A DNA stretch of 64,000 bases from Capitella teleta (taxonomy: Eukaryota; Annelida; Polychaeta; Capitellidae). The position numbers and the translations under genes are program-made. The stretch lies in NCBI GenBank assembly GCA_000328365.1, contig KB296161.1, positions 89,012-153,011 of the forward strand, given 5' to 3'. Of the stretch, positions 49,429 through 59,136 are shown one piece after another (position 1 is the first letter of the stretch; each line of letters starts with the position of its first letter). The notes under the pieces are model-generated. The model ran no database searches. It had not been told where the DNA came from and was given only the letters and a program-made list of their open reading frames with translations.

Positions 49429-49632
49429 ATGTCACTTGCTTCTTTGTATAGTCAGACTTCTGTTGTGGAGACACGGCTGCAGCATGCACACGAGGATTTC
49501 ACTCATCTGTTTATACGTCCTTATTCACGTGGTTGCATCGTCCGCAAACGACCGCTCAGAGGCCACCGATTGGTCGGCCCGTTCTTTACAACACTCCAGA
49601 CGGCGTCACCGCGAGACACCCAGGGCGGTTAG
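49429..49632 (+). other. Upstream ORF overlapping the GDF8/11 start
   Basis: ATG at 49,429 opens a 67-codon frame that runs past the main start (49,484) in another frame and ends at 49,632. Its context is weak (T at -3, T at +4). A nine-residue-or-shorter frame (ATG 49,425, TAG 49,449) and a three-codon frame (ATG 49,291) also precede the main ATG. They could dampen translation; no peptide function is proposed. Confidence 0.4.
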
Positions 49633-50084
49633 CGGTGACAGTAGCGGGCGTTCAGCCAGAAGTAGTCGCCGGGCTGCTCGTCGGCAGCGAGCCGGGGGCA
49701 GACGACGTGATCACCAGACGACGGAAGCTCCCGACACGACTGAGGAACCAATCTTCCTAGATTACCACACTGGTCCGGATCCAGAGACCGCTGAGCGAGT
49801 CTGCGGCAGAGACTGTTTGTTCACCAGAGACCTCCGAAGGCACCACCGCCTGGAGGCCATCAAGGAAGACATCCTGCGGAAACTGAAGCTGGATGGCCCA
49901 GTGAACATCACCAACCGCCCTCTACAGTTGCCTGGGGTGCCTGTCATTCAAGATTTCGTGCAGGAGTCGCAAATGCAATCCGACCAACCCTACGGACGCC
50001 ACCACCCCCTCCTCTACGAAGATGAAGTGGACGACGATGGAGACCGAGCGACAACGCTGAGGGTCTTCAATTTCGCTGAGCCCC
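49484..50084 (+). CDS. GDF8/11 exon 1: signal peptide, basic insert, inhibitory helix
   Basis: 601 nt encoding residues 1-200 plus one base. The start has A at -3. The donor is CCCC|GTGAGT, and read-through would stop three codons later. The exon has an N-glycosylation sequon at NIT (141-143), where human myostatin has NIS, and an acidic patch (DEVDDDGD) near its end. Confidence 0.92.
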
Positions 50085-53000
50085 GTGAGTAATCATTACA
50101 TGCAACGGGTTAAAGTATCTTTTCACAGCGCACAATGCACACGCGTAAACCCCTATTATGATAACTAACGCACCCTCATGCGTGGCGTGCCTACACATGC
50201 ACGTTGAACTCTCAAACATCATATTCCTTGAATGAGCTTATACATGGAAGATTATATCTAAATGCATGGCATTCGGATTAAGCAATCAATTGTAGTATCG
50301 CTTCTGAACTTTGCTAAAGCGATTGGGACTATCTGTTACGAGGTATTTTAGCTTTCGTGTACTGCGCAGTCGGATTATTAAGTTCTAGATTCATAAGCCA
50401 AGTAAGCGATCTTTAAGCACGTTTACTACACGTGAGAAGCTGATATAGAAAGAGTTGTGACATTGATTTATAAGACAAAACACAGATCTTGTTTTCTGGA
50501 GAAATGTTCTGATGCTGCTATGCTTTGGAGAAGTGAGACGCCCTTTTTTCAACTCAGTCAGCACGTCTTGTTCTGTGGAGCATACCCACTGAGTCATCAC
50601 CCCACGGCGATGTGTCCTCGACTGAAGGGAAGCTTTTGTTGGACAATAAAGAGCAGCTGATTTTCCATGCTCCTCCACCCTCACGAGTCACACTTGCAGA
50701 CGTTTTTCTAGGTATTCGACCTGCAAAAGTTCTAAAAGTTCAGAGCACAAAAAGTTAATTGATGTCTTGACTTCTAGGATTTTGTTGATCAGCTTTGTGT
50801 GTTGAATGTAAAGGTTAACGAACGTGTCTTTCTATGTTATTCTCAATTCTAGGACACACGTCAATATATCAGAGGTAATATGCTTTCCGAGATGAAGCAG
50901 CACACACACCGGTTAAGCAATGCAATGTCATTCTCAGACTACATTTGCCATTAACCCATTTGCTATCGACCTATAAAACCAGTAAGCTCATCACTTCTCT
51001 CACCCTGTATCGCGTACAGAGTCTAGAATATATTTAAGTATATCTTGATAGCTCTGATTATATAACAGCATTACGGTTTCATGTCCCCTCTGTTTGCCAA
51101 ATGAGCAACGCTGTTGCTCGGAGAATTCGCTCGGCATTCCGTTCCGGATTGAGCAGCTGACGGCCATCGAGCTCAATCCGGGAATTACCGTCTCCCTGCG
51201 GTCATTCCTATTTATAGCAACAGTGAGCCGTAACAATCTATATTTAAATGCTGTCTATGGTCAAGACCCGGCCGTGACCCCTGTGTAATCCTGCATGTCA
51301 TTTATCCATCCCGAGTCCTTGTCTAAACATTGGTGGGGAAGTTCGCCAGACACATACACACGGAATGAGACGACATGACAAACAAAACCAGTCCACTCGA
51401 TGTCATTCTGATGACCAGCCGAAACTTCCAGTGCACTCTTCTCAATGCATCGCAGAAATAGGGTATAAGGTTTCTGTAAGTGTGACGCAAGAGATTTTAT
51501 ATTGATGTGTTCTCGACTTCGCGATCAGGTATATAACGATAAAAGTGCTGCGGGTTAAACTAAGAAGAGGAGAGAGAGAGAGAGATGGAGAGAGCGATGT
51601 ATTATAACCTTACGCCTTGACAGTTTTTGCGTTGTTGCGCTGAGGGGAAGTCGATTACATAAGTCATTTGATGAATTCGCAACAAATGTTGCGCTTGGTT
51701 CTTCTATGCTAGACTTTCCCGGCTGCTTTTTCATCTAGCATCATCTGCTGGAGGCAGCGATGCTTAGTTTTCTTTGTGAATGAAGATGTTAGTTCCGTTG
51801 ACTGATCAGATCATTTGCTCAACCCATTCTGCTGCAGAACGATCTCTTCCTTCACTGACTCACTGGTGCCTTGGAATTAGCACTGACATTCCTGAGTAAG
51901 GCATAACTCCCTATCGAGACTAATCCGCGGGGAAGGCATCAGGTATTCCCAGCAGCATATATATCACTTATCTGGTCAAATGCCTGACATTCGCTTGCTT
52001 AGGTCAAATCTGCGGAAACAGACTTTGGACTTCTTCAAACACAATTTGAAAGAAAGAAAAAGAAAAGAAAAACAAAAACAAGGATACTATCTGAAGTAAC
52101 TCCAAATACACCATCATAAATTGTTTAAATTATTACCAATTGCAGTAGTTAATGTCTAAACCCAAACAAACCGTAAGATCTATTCAGATTTACGGGTTTG
52201 CGCATTAACACATAGTAGTCTACAGCATTCCTCTGCGTGCGAAGCATCTGCCGTTTTGTTATCATTCCCGAAGGCATCTCAGTGTAGAAGGGCGATTGGA
52301 GAATATTTCATCTTACGACCTGGACCACCTCTAACATGAATTCCCTCATGTTGTCAGTTGACATCTTTATAGTGTGAGAGGAATTCTTCTTGTTAATATT
52401 CTGGTAGCATCCTCCACTGTGTCTGGGACTTCTTTGGCTCATTACGCATGCTTAGCAGTCTGGCCAGCAGAAGGCCAGGCACTGGGTCTCATCTGATTGT
52501 CCTTTCTCAGACATGCATGACCAGGGTGTCTGTGTGTCGGTGAAAGTACTTCCCACACGGCCCCACGTATTCCTCAGTCTTCTATAACACAGATTGAACT
52601 TGTTCTCTTATGAGACTCATGTTCATTCCGAGAATTCATGTGATTCTGACTTTGACAAGAGCAACCTGACGAGGATTTCCATTGAATTCTCATGCAGATC
52701 TGCAATCAACTGTTCGGTTATCTGATATCCGTGATTAAGCTATGCTTAGAGAATTAATGTGTACAACTGTGGCGTTGTATCTGATTTCCTGGGAAATACT
52801 TATTGTCATCGGTTTTGCATTGCAATAAGTGCCAATAGCCTAAATATAGCTGTCTCTGTCGGTTTGGTTTCAAGTGAAAAACACGTGGGGATTATGGTAA
52901 TGTCACGAACACGACAGCATGCATGCTACAAAACATTCAGGACATTGTAGATCATTTAGTACACTTGCGCAGCATAAAACAGACACTGTGGACCATCAGG

Positions 53001-54892
53001 AGTTACTCTCATATTTCTGTTCAGGGTTATCAATTACAGGGAGGGGCTTGTAGACCATCATGATTTTCGGGTATAAATAGCTATGAGGTGACATCAGGAT
53101 GATGCGAGGGCGGTGTGTATGGAACGGATCTCTGACGCACAGGTCGGTATCTTGTAACTAGTTCAACGAGATCAAAGAACCTACTTTCGGGAACGTTTAT
53201 TTAGATGGGTCAAGTGGTAGAAAAGATGCAGCTCCTCTCCACATTCCTCTTCCACCTCCTCTTCCTCCTCAGTGTCGATCAACCATGCCACTGCTTGCAA
53301 CTTTAACGTGTGCATATGCCCAGAATAGAAGCCGAGAATTTGCAACTCCATTTCGGGTCATGTAAATGTTGATTCTGCAAGACACACAAATGCTTTATTG
53401 GATGTTCGTTAAATGAGGACGGGATATGTCACAGCAGTAGTGTTTACTCTCGCAAGTTCAAGGTTAATTGCGTGACCGCCATGGGTTGTACATAAGGCCT
53501 ACTTGACGTTTATGTTGAGGTCGTCGGGTTTTCTTGGTGAATATCGTGAGTTCTTTTGTAGTTGACTCTGTCATTGTCATGGCTGCTCTAGGCTCAGCTT
53601 ATACTTAGTATGTATCACTTTGTATATGTGTTCTACATACGTGGATTAAACAAGTGGGTTTCTGCGAATCGCGAGTTTATCTAGAATCTCTATACAAAAC
53701 TTGTGATAAAATATTCACATTCGAAGCACAAGCCTAGTATCTTGGCCAGAAAGGCAAGGTGCATTTTCTCAACTTCACGCTACTATCGCGCTCATGCATG
53801 ACGCTAGGGATTCACATCGTGATTATAATTAGATTATATACACACTAATAAACTCACTGATAAGCGAGCTATACATAGCATAGTGTACTCTATTCATAGC
53901 TGAGTATTATTATTAGAGTCTGATGATATTGCTGCAGTAAATATTATGATACATGTCACCCTTAAAAGGTTATGCATAGTTTGAGACAGCACTGCACACA
54001 CATACTATTTTGCACAGCTGCAATATATTTGCTTTCCTTCCAGCTCCAGCTAACCTAAGCACAAATGACTCCCAAACTTGCTTCTTCAAGTTCTCCAACG
54101 ACATTCTAGGATCAAGGTCACAAGTCCAGAATGCGACCCTCGGGGTGTACATCAAGTCCCCAGCTGTTCCTGACGTAATGTACACCTACATTCTGATCTA
54201 CGTTCTGGGAACAGGTCACCACCATAATCATCCCCGACAACACCTTCTCCACAAGAAAAAAATTAACCTTGACATCGCACAAACCAGGCGGTGGTATGAG
54301 TTCGATTTGACAAGGCAAGTCAACAATTGGATCAAATGGCCTGACACCAACAGAGGGCTCAAGATCATGGCTGCTGATTCACAGGGCGTACCCCTTGCCA
54401 TCGTGACAGCGCAGAGCCCCGCGGAAGAGCCTTATGTGAGTATCCATAACAACCGACTTATGTTCATTATGTTTTTTCCTTTTCTTGCATTCCTAATTCA
54501 AACAGAAGCCATACTTAGAGCTGAGCATGCGGGAAAACTCGAGGCGACGTTCAAAACGTCGCTTGCGTTTGGATTGCGATGAACACTCGAACGAGACAAG
54601 ATGTTGCCGGTATCCACTCGAGATTGACTTCAACCGTTTCAAGTGGGACTTTATAATCGCCCCAAAGCGCTACTCAGCGTACTACTGCGCCGGAGAGTGT
54701 CCATTTGTGTACTTCCAAAAGTACCCACATACACATGTCTTTGAAAACGCCAAACCAAAGGATGCTGGAGGACCTTGCTGTTCTCCGGAGAAACTCAGTC
54801 CTCTCAGAATGCTGTACTTCGATGAGGATCTTCAAATTAAGATCGATACTCTACCCGGCATGATAGTCGACCGGTGTGGGTGTGCGTCCTGA
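49484..54892 (+). CDS. GDF8/GDF11 (myostatin/myoglianin-type) TGF-beta family ligand
   Basis: Three exons (49,484-50,084; 54,044-54,435; 54,506-54,892) join into 459 residues. Residues 1-21 form a signal peptide; 30-80 form an Arg/Ser-rich insert; 107-140 match the myostatin inhibitory helix region (human SRIEAIKIQILSKLRL; here HRLEAIKEDILRKLKL). The prodomain core starts QTCFFKFSNDILG (human KCCFFKFSSKIQYN). RRRSKR (344-349) is the furin site. The 110-residue mature domain (350-459) has nine cysteines and DCDEHSNETRCCRYPL, APKRYSAYYCAGEC, QKYPHTH and VDRCGC, matching human GDF8/GDF11 closely. It is longer than human myostatin (375). Known role: latent dimer, activated by furin and tolloid, signalling through activin type II receptors to restrain muscle or pattern tissues. 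The ATG is the first after an in-frame TGA (49,418). Confidence 0.95.
50085..54043 (+). other. GDF8/11 intron 1 (3.96 kb)
   Basis: Canonical ends in matching phase. It contains a GC-richer stem-loop near 51.1 kb and a short GA run (51,571-51,586). No nested gene was recognised. Confidence 0.85.
51144..51181. repeat. Stem-loop in GDF8/11 intron 1
   Basis: CCGGATTGAGC (51,144-51,154) and GCTCAATCCGG (51,171-51,181) are exact inverted repeats around a 16-nt loop. A second small stem-loop, GAGCAACGCTGTTGCTC, lies 30 bp upstream at about 51,102-51,118. Confidence 0.7.
54044..54435 (+). CDS. GDF8/11 exon 2: prodomain core
   Basis: 392 nt encoding residues 201-331, from acceptor GCTTTCCTTCCAG to donor TTAT|GTGAGT. 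It carries the CFFKFS motif, sequons NLS and NAT, and WYEFDLTRQVNNWIKWPDTN (human [20 protein letters not shown]). The exon 2/3 junction falls at the same place in the protein as in vertebrate myostatin. A second CAG six bases inside the exon could serve as an alternative acceptor. Confidence 0.93.
54506..54892 (+). CDS. GDF8/11 exon 3: furin site and mature ligand
   Basis: 387 nt encoding residues 332-459 with TGA at 54,890-54,892. The intron before it is 70 bp. It encodes KPYLEL (human NPFLEV), the RSKR cleavage site and the whole cystine-knot domain ending VDRCGCAS. The mature domain has a sequon, NET, close to its N-terminus; human myostatin has STES at this place, so a glycan here would be unusual. 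Confidence 0.95.
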   Translation, partial: KPYLELSMRENSRRRSKRRLRLDCDEHSNETRCCRYPLEIDFNRFKWDFIIAPKRYSAYYCAGECPFVYFQKYPHTHVFENAKPKDAGGPCCSPEKLSPLRMLYFDEDLQIKIDTLPGMIVDRCGCAS

Positions 54893-55709
54893 AGGACCAC
54901 GCGTAGCTATATGATATGCTAACCACTGGCATTGTATTCATGTACAGGTATGGCACCTGTAAAGAGAAGGTATTTGATGGGTTAAACATCTGTAGCAAAT
55001 TTGTAACGAACTCCATATTACCGTGGCATTCTGTTTATTTAACTGTGATTTCTTCTGAAGCTCTTTTTATTCTGACTTGATTCCGGTGTAGCTTTTAGAA
55101 CGAACGAAAAAGGAAACAAATGCTATCTTTTCTTTCTCTCCGTACAATTAATTATTTGCAGTCCTAGTCAATAACTAGTTGTAATATTATTTATGGTATA
55201 TTCTGACTGCAAATATTAGAGTATCTTATCAGTATTCAATACCCCTTTACAATTGTCCAATGGCGTTGGCACTTAACTCGCTGCTGGTTTACTTCCAATG
55301 CCTTGTTCAACTATGAAAGCTATACTATTATGCTGCCAATATCGAATAGTTGTGAATTGGAACTTGCAAATGGCAAGCACGTATTCATTCATTATTCATA
55401 ATTGTAGTGTGCACCCCTACCCCCCTAGCCCCCCCCCCTCTTCGCTCTCTTATGTGGTGTATTAGTTTCGATCTCAAACGAGAGAAGGGTTGCGATATAA
55501 TAATGTGCTCAAGTAAGATTAGAGGTAAAAACATCACGAAAGCAATTATCGCCGTGAGGGTAAAGACGTTTGCACAACAATATACTGTCAGTCATGTATT
55601 TGCTTGCATAATCGCTGTTCTGACACGATACAATTTGTATCTGATGTTTGCTTCTTTGGTGGATATATTTCTGTGTTCTTTAATTGAGATAAGGTAGTAT
55701 CAGTTGTAT

Positions 55710-55951
55710 ATTAAACGACCTGAACATTAACGAGAAGGGAAGTTATCTCTTGGTAAATTAACCTTTTCACTGAGGATGTGGTTTTATTAGTCAAAGAGTG
55801 GACTTTTTCTTTGCTTTTGTTATTTTTCCCCTAAGTTTTTTTAATTCAACAGGTTTACTGAATCTCTTATTCGTATCGATGTCTCCTTTGTATCTTACAT
55901 CTATCTCTAGGCACAGGTTTGCCTATTCAAAAAAATTATAATAATAATAAA
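55710..55951 (+). terminator. Candidate poly(A) signals downstream of GDF8/11
   Basis: ATTAAA at 55,710-55,715 and AATAAA at 55,946-55,951 are the first clear hexamers noticed after the stop codon at 54,892, which would give a 3' UTR of about 0.8-1.1 kb. The choice cannot be made from sequence. Confidence 0.3.
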
Positions 55952-56442
55952 CGAAGCGTTGTCTTTATACTATCCTACTTAATCGAATGTAGTTACCACA
56001 TGTATCAATTGGTCGAATTTTCTCTGCTTCTTTGTAACGTATGTTCCTATTCTATTTTTCAGATTTTTGTTTTGTGTGAATAATATGAATTTTGAAATTT
56101 TCTCAAAAGCATCGGTCGAAAGCACAACAATGTTATGATTGCTCATCGGAGCAAACCATCACCATTTCTTTTTATTATATTTGTGACCTTATGTCTTTCG
56201 CAAGTCTTTATGCGTCGTTGCAAATGGTATGAAGATGACAGCTGGTGGCAAAGTGATTGAATGGTTGAAAAAAAGCTTGGATTTTTTTTTCCAATTCATT
56301 GATGTTTTTTTATCTCTTTTTGTTTTCTGTGACTCATCTGTGATGTTGACGTGTTTTAAGGATTTACAAAGCTTCAACTGTTTGTGCGTGAGGTTCTTCG
56401 TAAGTTTAAGAATATATGTCTAAGAATATATATAGAGTAATG

Positions 56443-56451
56443 ATAATAGTG

Positions 56452-56533
<82 letters not shown>

Positions 56534-56790
56534 TAATAACAATAATAACAATAATAATAATTATTATTTATTAAATCAAGTTTACCTGTGTTATAAATGT
56601 ATGGGGTGTTCAACACTTTTATAGAGTAATAAGAATAATAATAATAATAATAATATTGATAATAATAATAATAAACAATAATAATAATAAACAATAATAA
56701 TAATAAACAATAATAATTATAATAATAATTATAATAAACAATAATAATAATAAACAATAAACAATAAACAATAATAATTATAATTATAAT
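56443..56790. repeat. AAT-rich compound microsatellite with an internal 50-bp duplication
   Basis: (AAT)n at 56,443-56,570 and AATAAT/AAACAAT arrays at 56,632-56,790 flank a unique stretch that is repeated after the second array. The unit ATCAAGTTTACCTGTGTTAT...GGGGTGTTCAACACTT at about 56,576-56,621 recurs in diverged form at 56,805-56,852. Array and unit were evidently duplicated together. Confidence 0.85.
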
Positions 56791-56852
56791 AATAAAAACA
56801 TTATCAAATCAAGTTTGCCTGTGTTATAATTGAGTGGGGTGTACAACACTTC

Positions 56853-58240
56853 GATTTTAGCAAGCTGATCGAATACTGCAGAACAATTATACCAAGACGT
56901 TATGATGAACACATCGCAGCTTCCGCTGAGGAATTCAGTCGATATTGTTCGGTAGGAACTATATTCATTGCTGTTGCAGGCCAAGGAACAGAGAGATTTA
57001 GAAGAAGTCTGGATCGAACTACTTTGCATTGGGGGCACTGCACTACTTTTTATGTGTGTTAAGAAGTGCACAGACATGTCACCAGACTGAAAGTGGGTTC
57101 AATCGTCGGGAGTTATATTGTGGGTCGATGACCTGATTTCAGAAAGTACATCACCCTCACGCATAGACTTATAAATATAATGAGCGCACTTCACCTGAGC
57201 ATATCACTAAATATTGACGAAATAGCAAAGTAAAAATAATTCTAAAATAAACACCCACTGAACATTGGTGCATGACATTAAGTATGACCGTTTTAAAATG
57301 CTAATTAAATGTTAATGGTACATCTCATATGTCAATATATGTCCGGTGCTATAGTTATCAATGGATGCCAAATACGTTGGATATTGCATACGAATGGTAC
57401 ATGTTTCATTCGATTCCAATCCAAACTCTTGAGATTGTGAATTGTTGAAGCCAGGTCCACCCACAACAGCATTGTGAATCCGTGTACGAATTATGTGCTT
57501 TTCATCAGGTTGGCGACATAATAATTATATTGTTTGCTAATCAACCATTATTATCGATTCATATCTCAGGCCGATTTGATGTTAAAATAAGCAAACAGTT
57601 CAAGACATGATATGCTTATAAGACGAAGTAAAACTTGTATTGCGTTCAGCCGGAAATTTTTTGCTCATGCAGGTTCCCATCGTTCCTCCAGGGGAGTAAG
57701 ATTAACATGAATATCGTGATGAACATATGTGAGCTTCATGATGAATATAACGTATATAACTAACCAATAATTTTTGTTTATTGTGTAATGCTACTGATAA
57801 ATATTAATTATGCAGGAGGAAATTAACCTTGAATATACGCAGGTACACTATCAGGTAGATGATAAATATGCTTGTCTGTACGCACATATAGGCATTGATT
57901 ATGCTTATCCGCTAATTAATTAATTAATCAAGGGTTGCCCTCAAATAACAACACCAGAGGGTTGTTTCTACATGAAGCTAAACACACACATTATTATAAC
58001 AAGGCACCCACTACCTGCACAGATCGTGGAACAAAAGCAGGTGTAAGTGCGTATATGAAATTCGTTGCAATTTTTTTAATTGTTAAAAACATATTTGGCT
58101 TTTTAAAAAGGAGTGCAAGAAGTTAAGTAGGTTTACTGTCACCCGTATAAGTTGATATACAATGCTACTGCCTGTGAATAATGGAAGAAAATATAGAATG
58201 ATATACATAACAAAAATAAAAGAAAAGAAAAAAAAGACAC
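56853..58240. other. Intergenic DNA, right of GDF8/11
   Basis: No recognisable gene. Open frames in this interval have no domain motifs and are not supported by splice-linked partners. Confidence 0.5.
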
Positions 58241-58248
58241 GAGTGAGT

Positions 58249-58300
58249 GATGGGGTTTTACGGCTCCACTCAACCCATTTGGGTGATACGGGCGCCAGAC
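58249..58300 (+). repeat. GGGGTTTTACGGC repeat, copy 2
   Basis: GATGGGGTTTTACGGCT, CTCAACCCATTTGGGTGATA and CGGGCGCCAGA match 39,501-39,580 in order; this copy lacks about 28 bases of the middle. The family is unidentified. Confidence 0.6.
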
Positions 58301-58341
58301 AAAAGACACGTGTAACGATGTACAGAAGGATTAAATGGAAA

Positions 58342-58408
58342 GCGTTCCGTATACAGCAGCTGTATACGAAGTGCGAGCGCTCCGTATACAGCTGTGTATA
58401 TGGAACGC
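58342..58408. repeat. Imperfect 67-bp palindrome with CAGCTG cores
   Basis: GCGTTCCGTATACAGCAGCT on the left is mirrored by AGCTGTGTATATGGAACGC on the right, around GAAGTGCGAGCGC. Each half is itself nearly palindromic (GTATACAGC/GCTGTATAC). A third related GTTTACAGCAGC follows at about 58,416. Confidence 0.75.
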
Positions 58409-58543
58409 CTACTCCGTTTACAGCAGCTAGGAGTTGTGTAAGAACAAAAAGAAAGGAACGAACTCTGCAGCGAGAGAATATATTTATAATACGTATAGCA
58501 AAGAAGAACACATAATTAATAAAGCAAATGTTTAAGGAAAATA

Positions 58544-58614
58544 TCTGGGGTTTTTTTGTTTTTTTTGTTTTTGTTTTTGTTTTTGTTTTGTTTTTGTTTG
58601 TTTTTTTTTTTTTT
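58544..58614. repeat. (GTTTTT)n and T-rich simple repeat
   Basis: A tract of GTTTTT units passing into a poly-T run. Confidence 0.9.
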
Positions 58615-58746
58615 AAATGAAAATATCTAGATATACCGTAATAGAAAATACACACAAAAAACCTTGTGTATAATTATCCACAAAGCACGCGTGAGATATA
58701 TACTAGGAGATGATAGAAAATCATCGTCAGCCATTTTGATACCAAA

Positions 58747-58893
58747 GATCTGTCTCCAGCACTGATTCATATGGCATACAAAGCAAAAAGATATGTATCC
58801 AGCATACAAAACAGAAAGATCTGTCTCCAGTATTGATTCATAAGGCATACACAGCAGAAAGATCCGTCTCCAGCACAGGTTCAAAAGGCAGCA
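58747..58893. repeat. 43-bp minisatellite
   Basis: Units beginning GATCTGTCTCCAGCA start at 58,747, 58,790, 58,818 and 58,861; two are 43 bp, one is shortened to 28 bp, and the last is partial. The unit ends ATTCATAAGGCATACA-like, then GCAGAAA. Confidence 0.85.
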
Positions 58894-58905
58894 TAAGATT
58901 CATAA

Positions 58906-59136
58906 GTTCTTTATCCTGCATACCACCATAGACAGTAGTACACAGCGCCCGGACCTGTTACGCATTTGGGCAGCACTGCAGAGTCACCGAAGGATTACAA
59001 TTATAACGAATTATAATTATAATTCACAATCATAACGCCCGTGGCCTGATCGGGTCTCGAACCCGGGACCTCGACCCCGACGGTCGGCATAGGATTGCAG
59101 TCAGTCGCTTAAACCGATTGAGCTATCCGGTGCCCC
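58906..59136 (-). repeat. tRNA-derived SINE, best copy
   Basis: The minus strand begins GGGGCACCGGATAGCTCAAT: TAGCTCAATCGG fits the polymerase III A box, and about 50 bases later GGTTCGAGACC fits the B box within CCCGGGTTCGAGACCCG. The body has an AT palindrome (AATTATAATTATAATTCGTT/AATTGTAAT) and a tail region ending CAGGATAAAGAAC. The anticodon arm is not paired well and a non-tRNA body follows, so it is a SINE rather than a tRNA gene. Related copies lie at 11.8 and 39.7 kb. Confidence 0.85.

Noticed and set aside
49436-49483. Longer N-terminus for GDF8/11 starting at 49,436
   Set aside because: The codon there is TTG. The first in-frame ATG after the upstream stop (49,418) is 49,484, which gives a standard signal peptide.
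54010-54043. Open frame extending upstream of GDF8/11 exon 2, and past 54,435
   Set aside because: Intron read-through; good acceptor and donor sites bound the exon at positions that match vertebrate myostatin.
59040-59136. tRNA gene on the minus strand
   Set aside because: A and B boxes are present, but the cloverleaf is imperfect, the body continues into non-tRNA sequence, and related copies exist at 11.8 and 39.7 kb, so it is a SINE.
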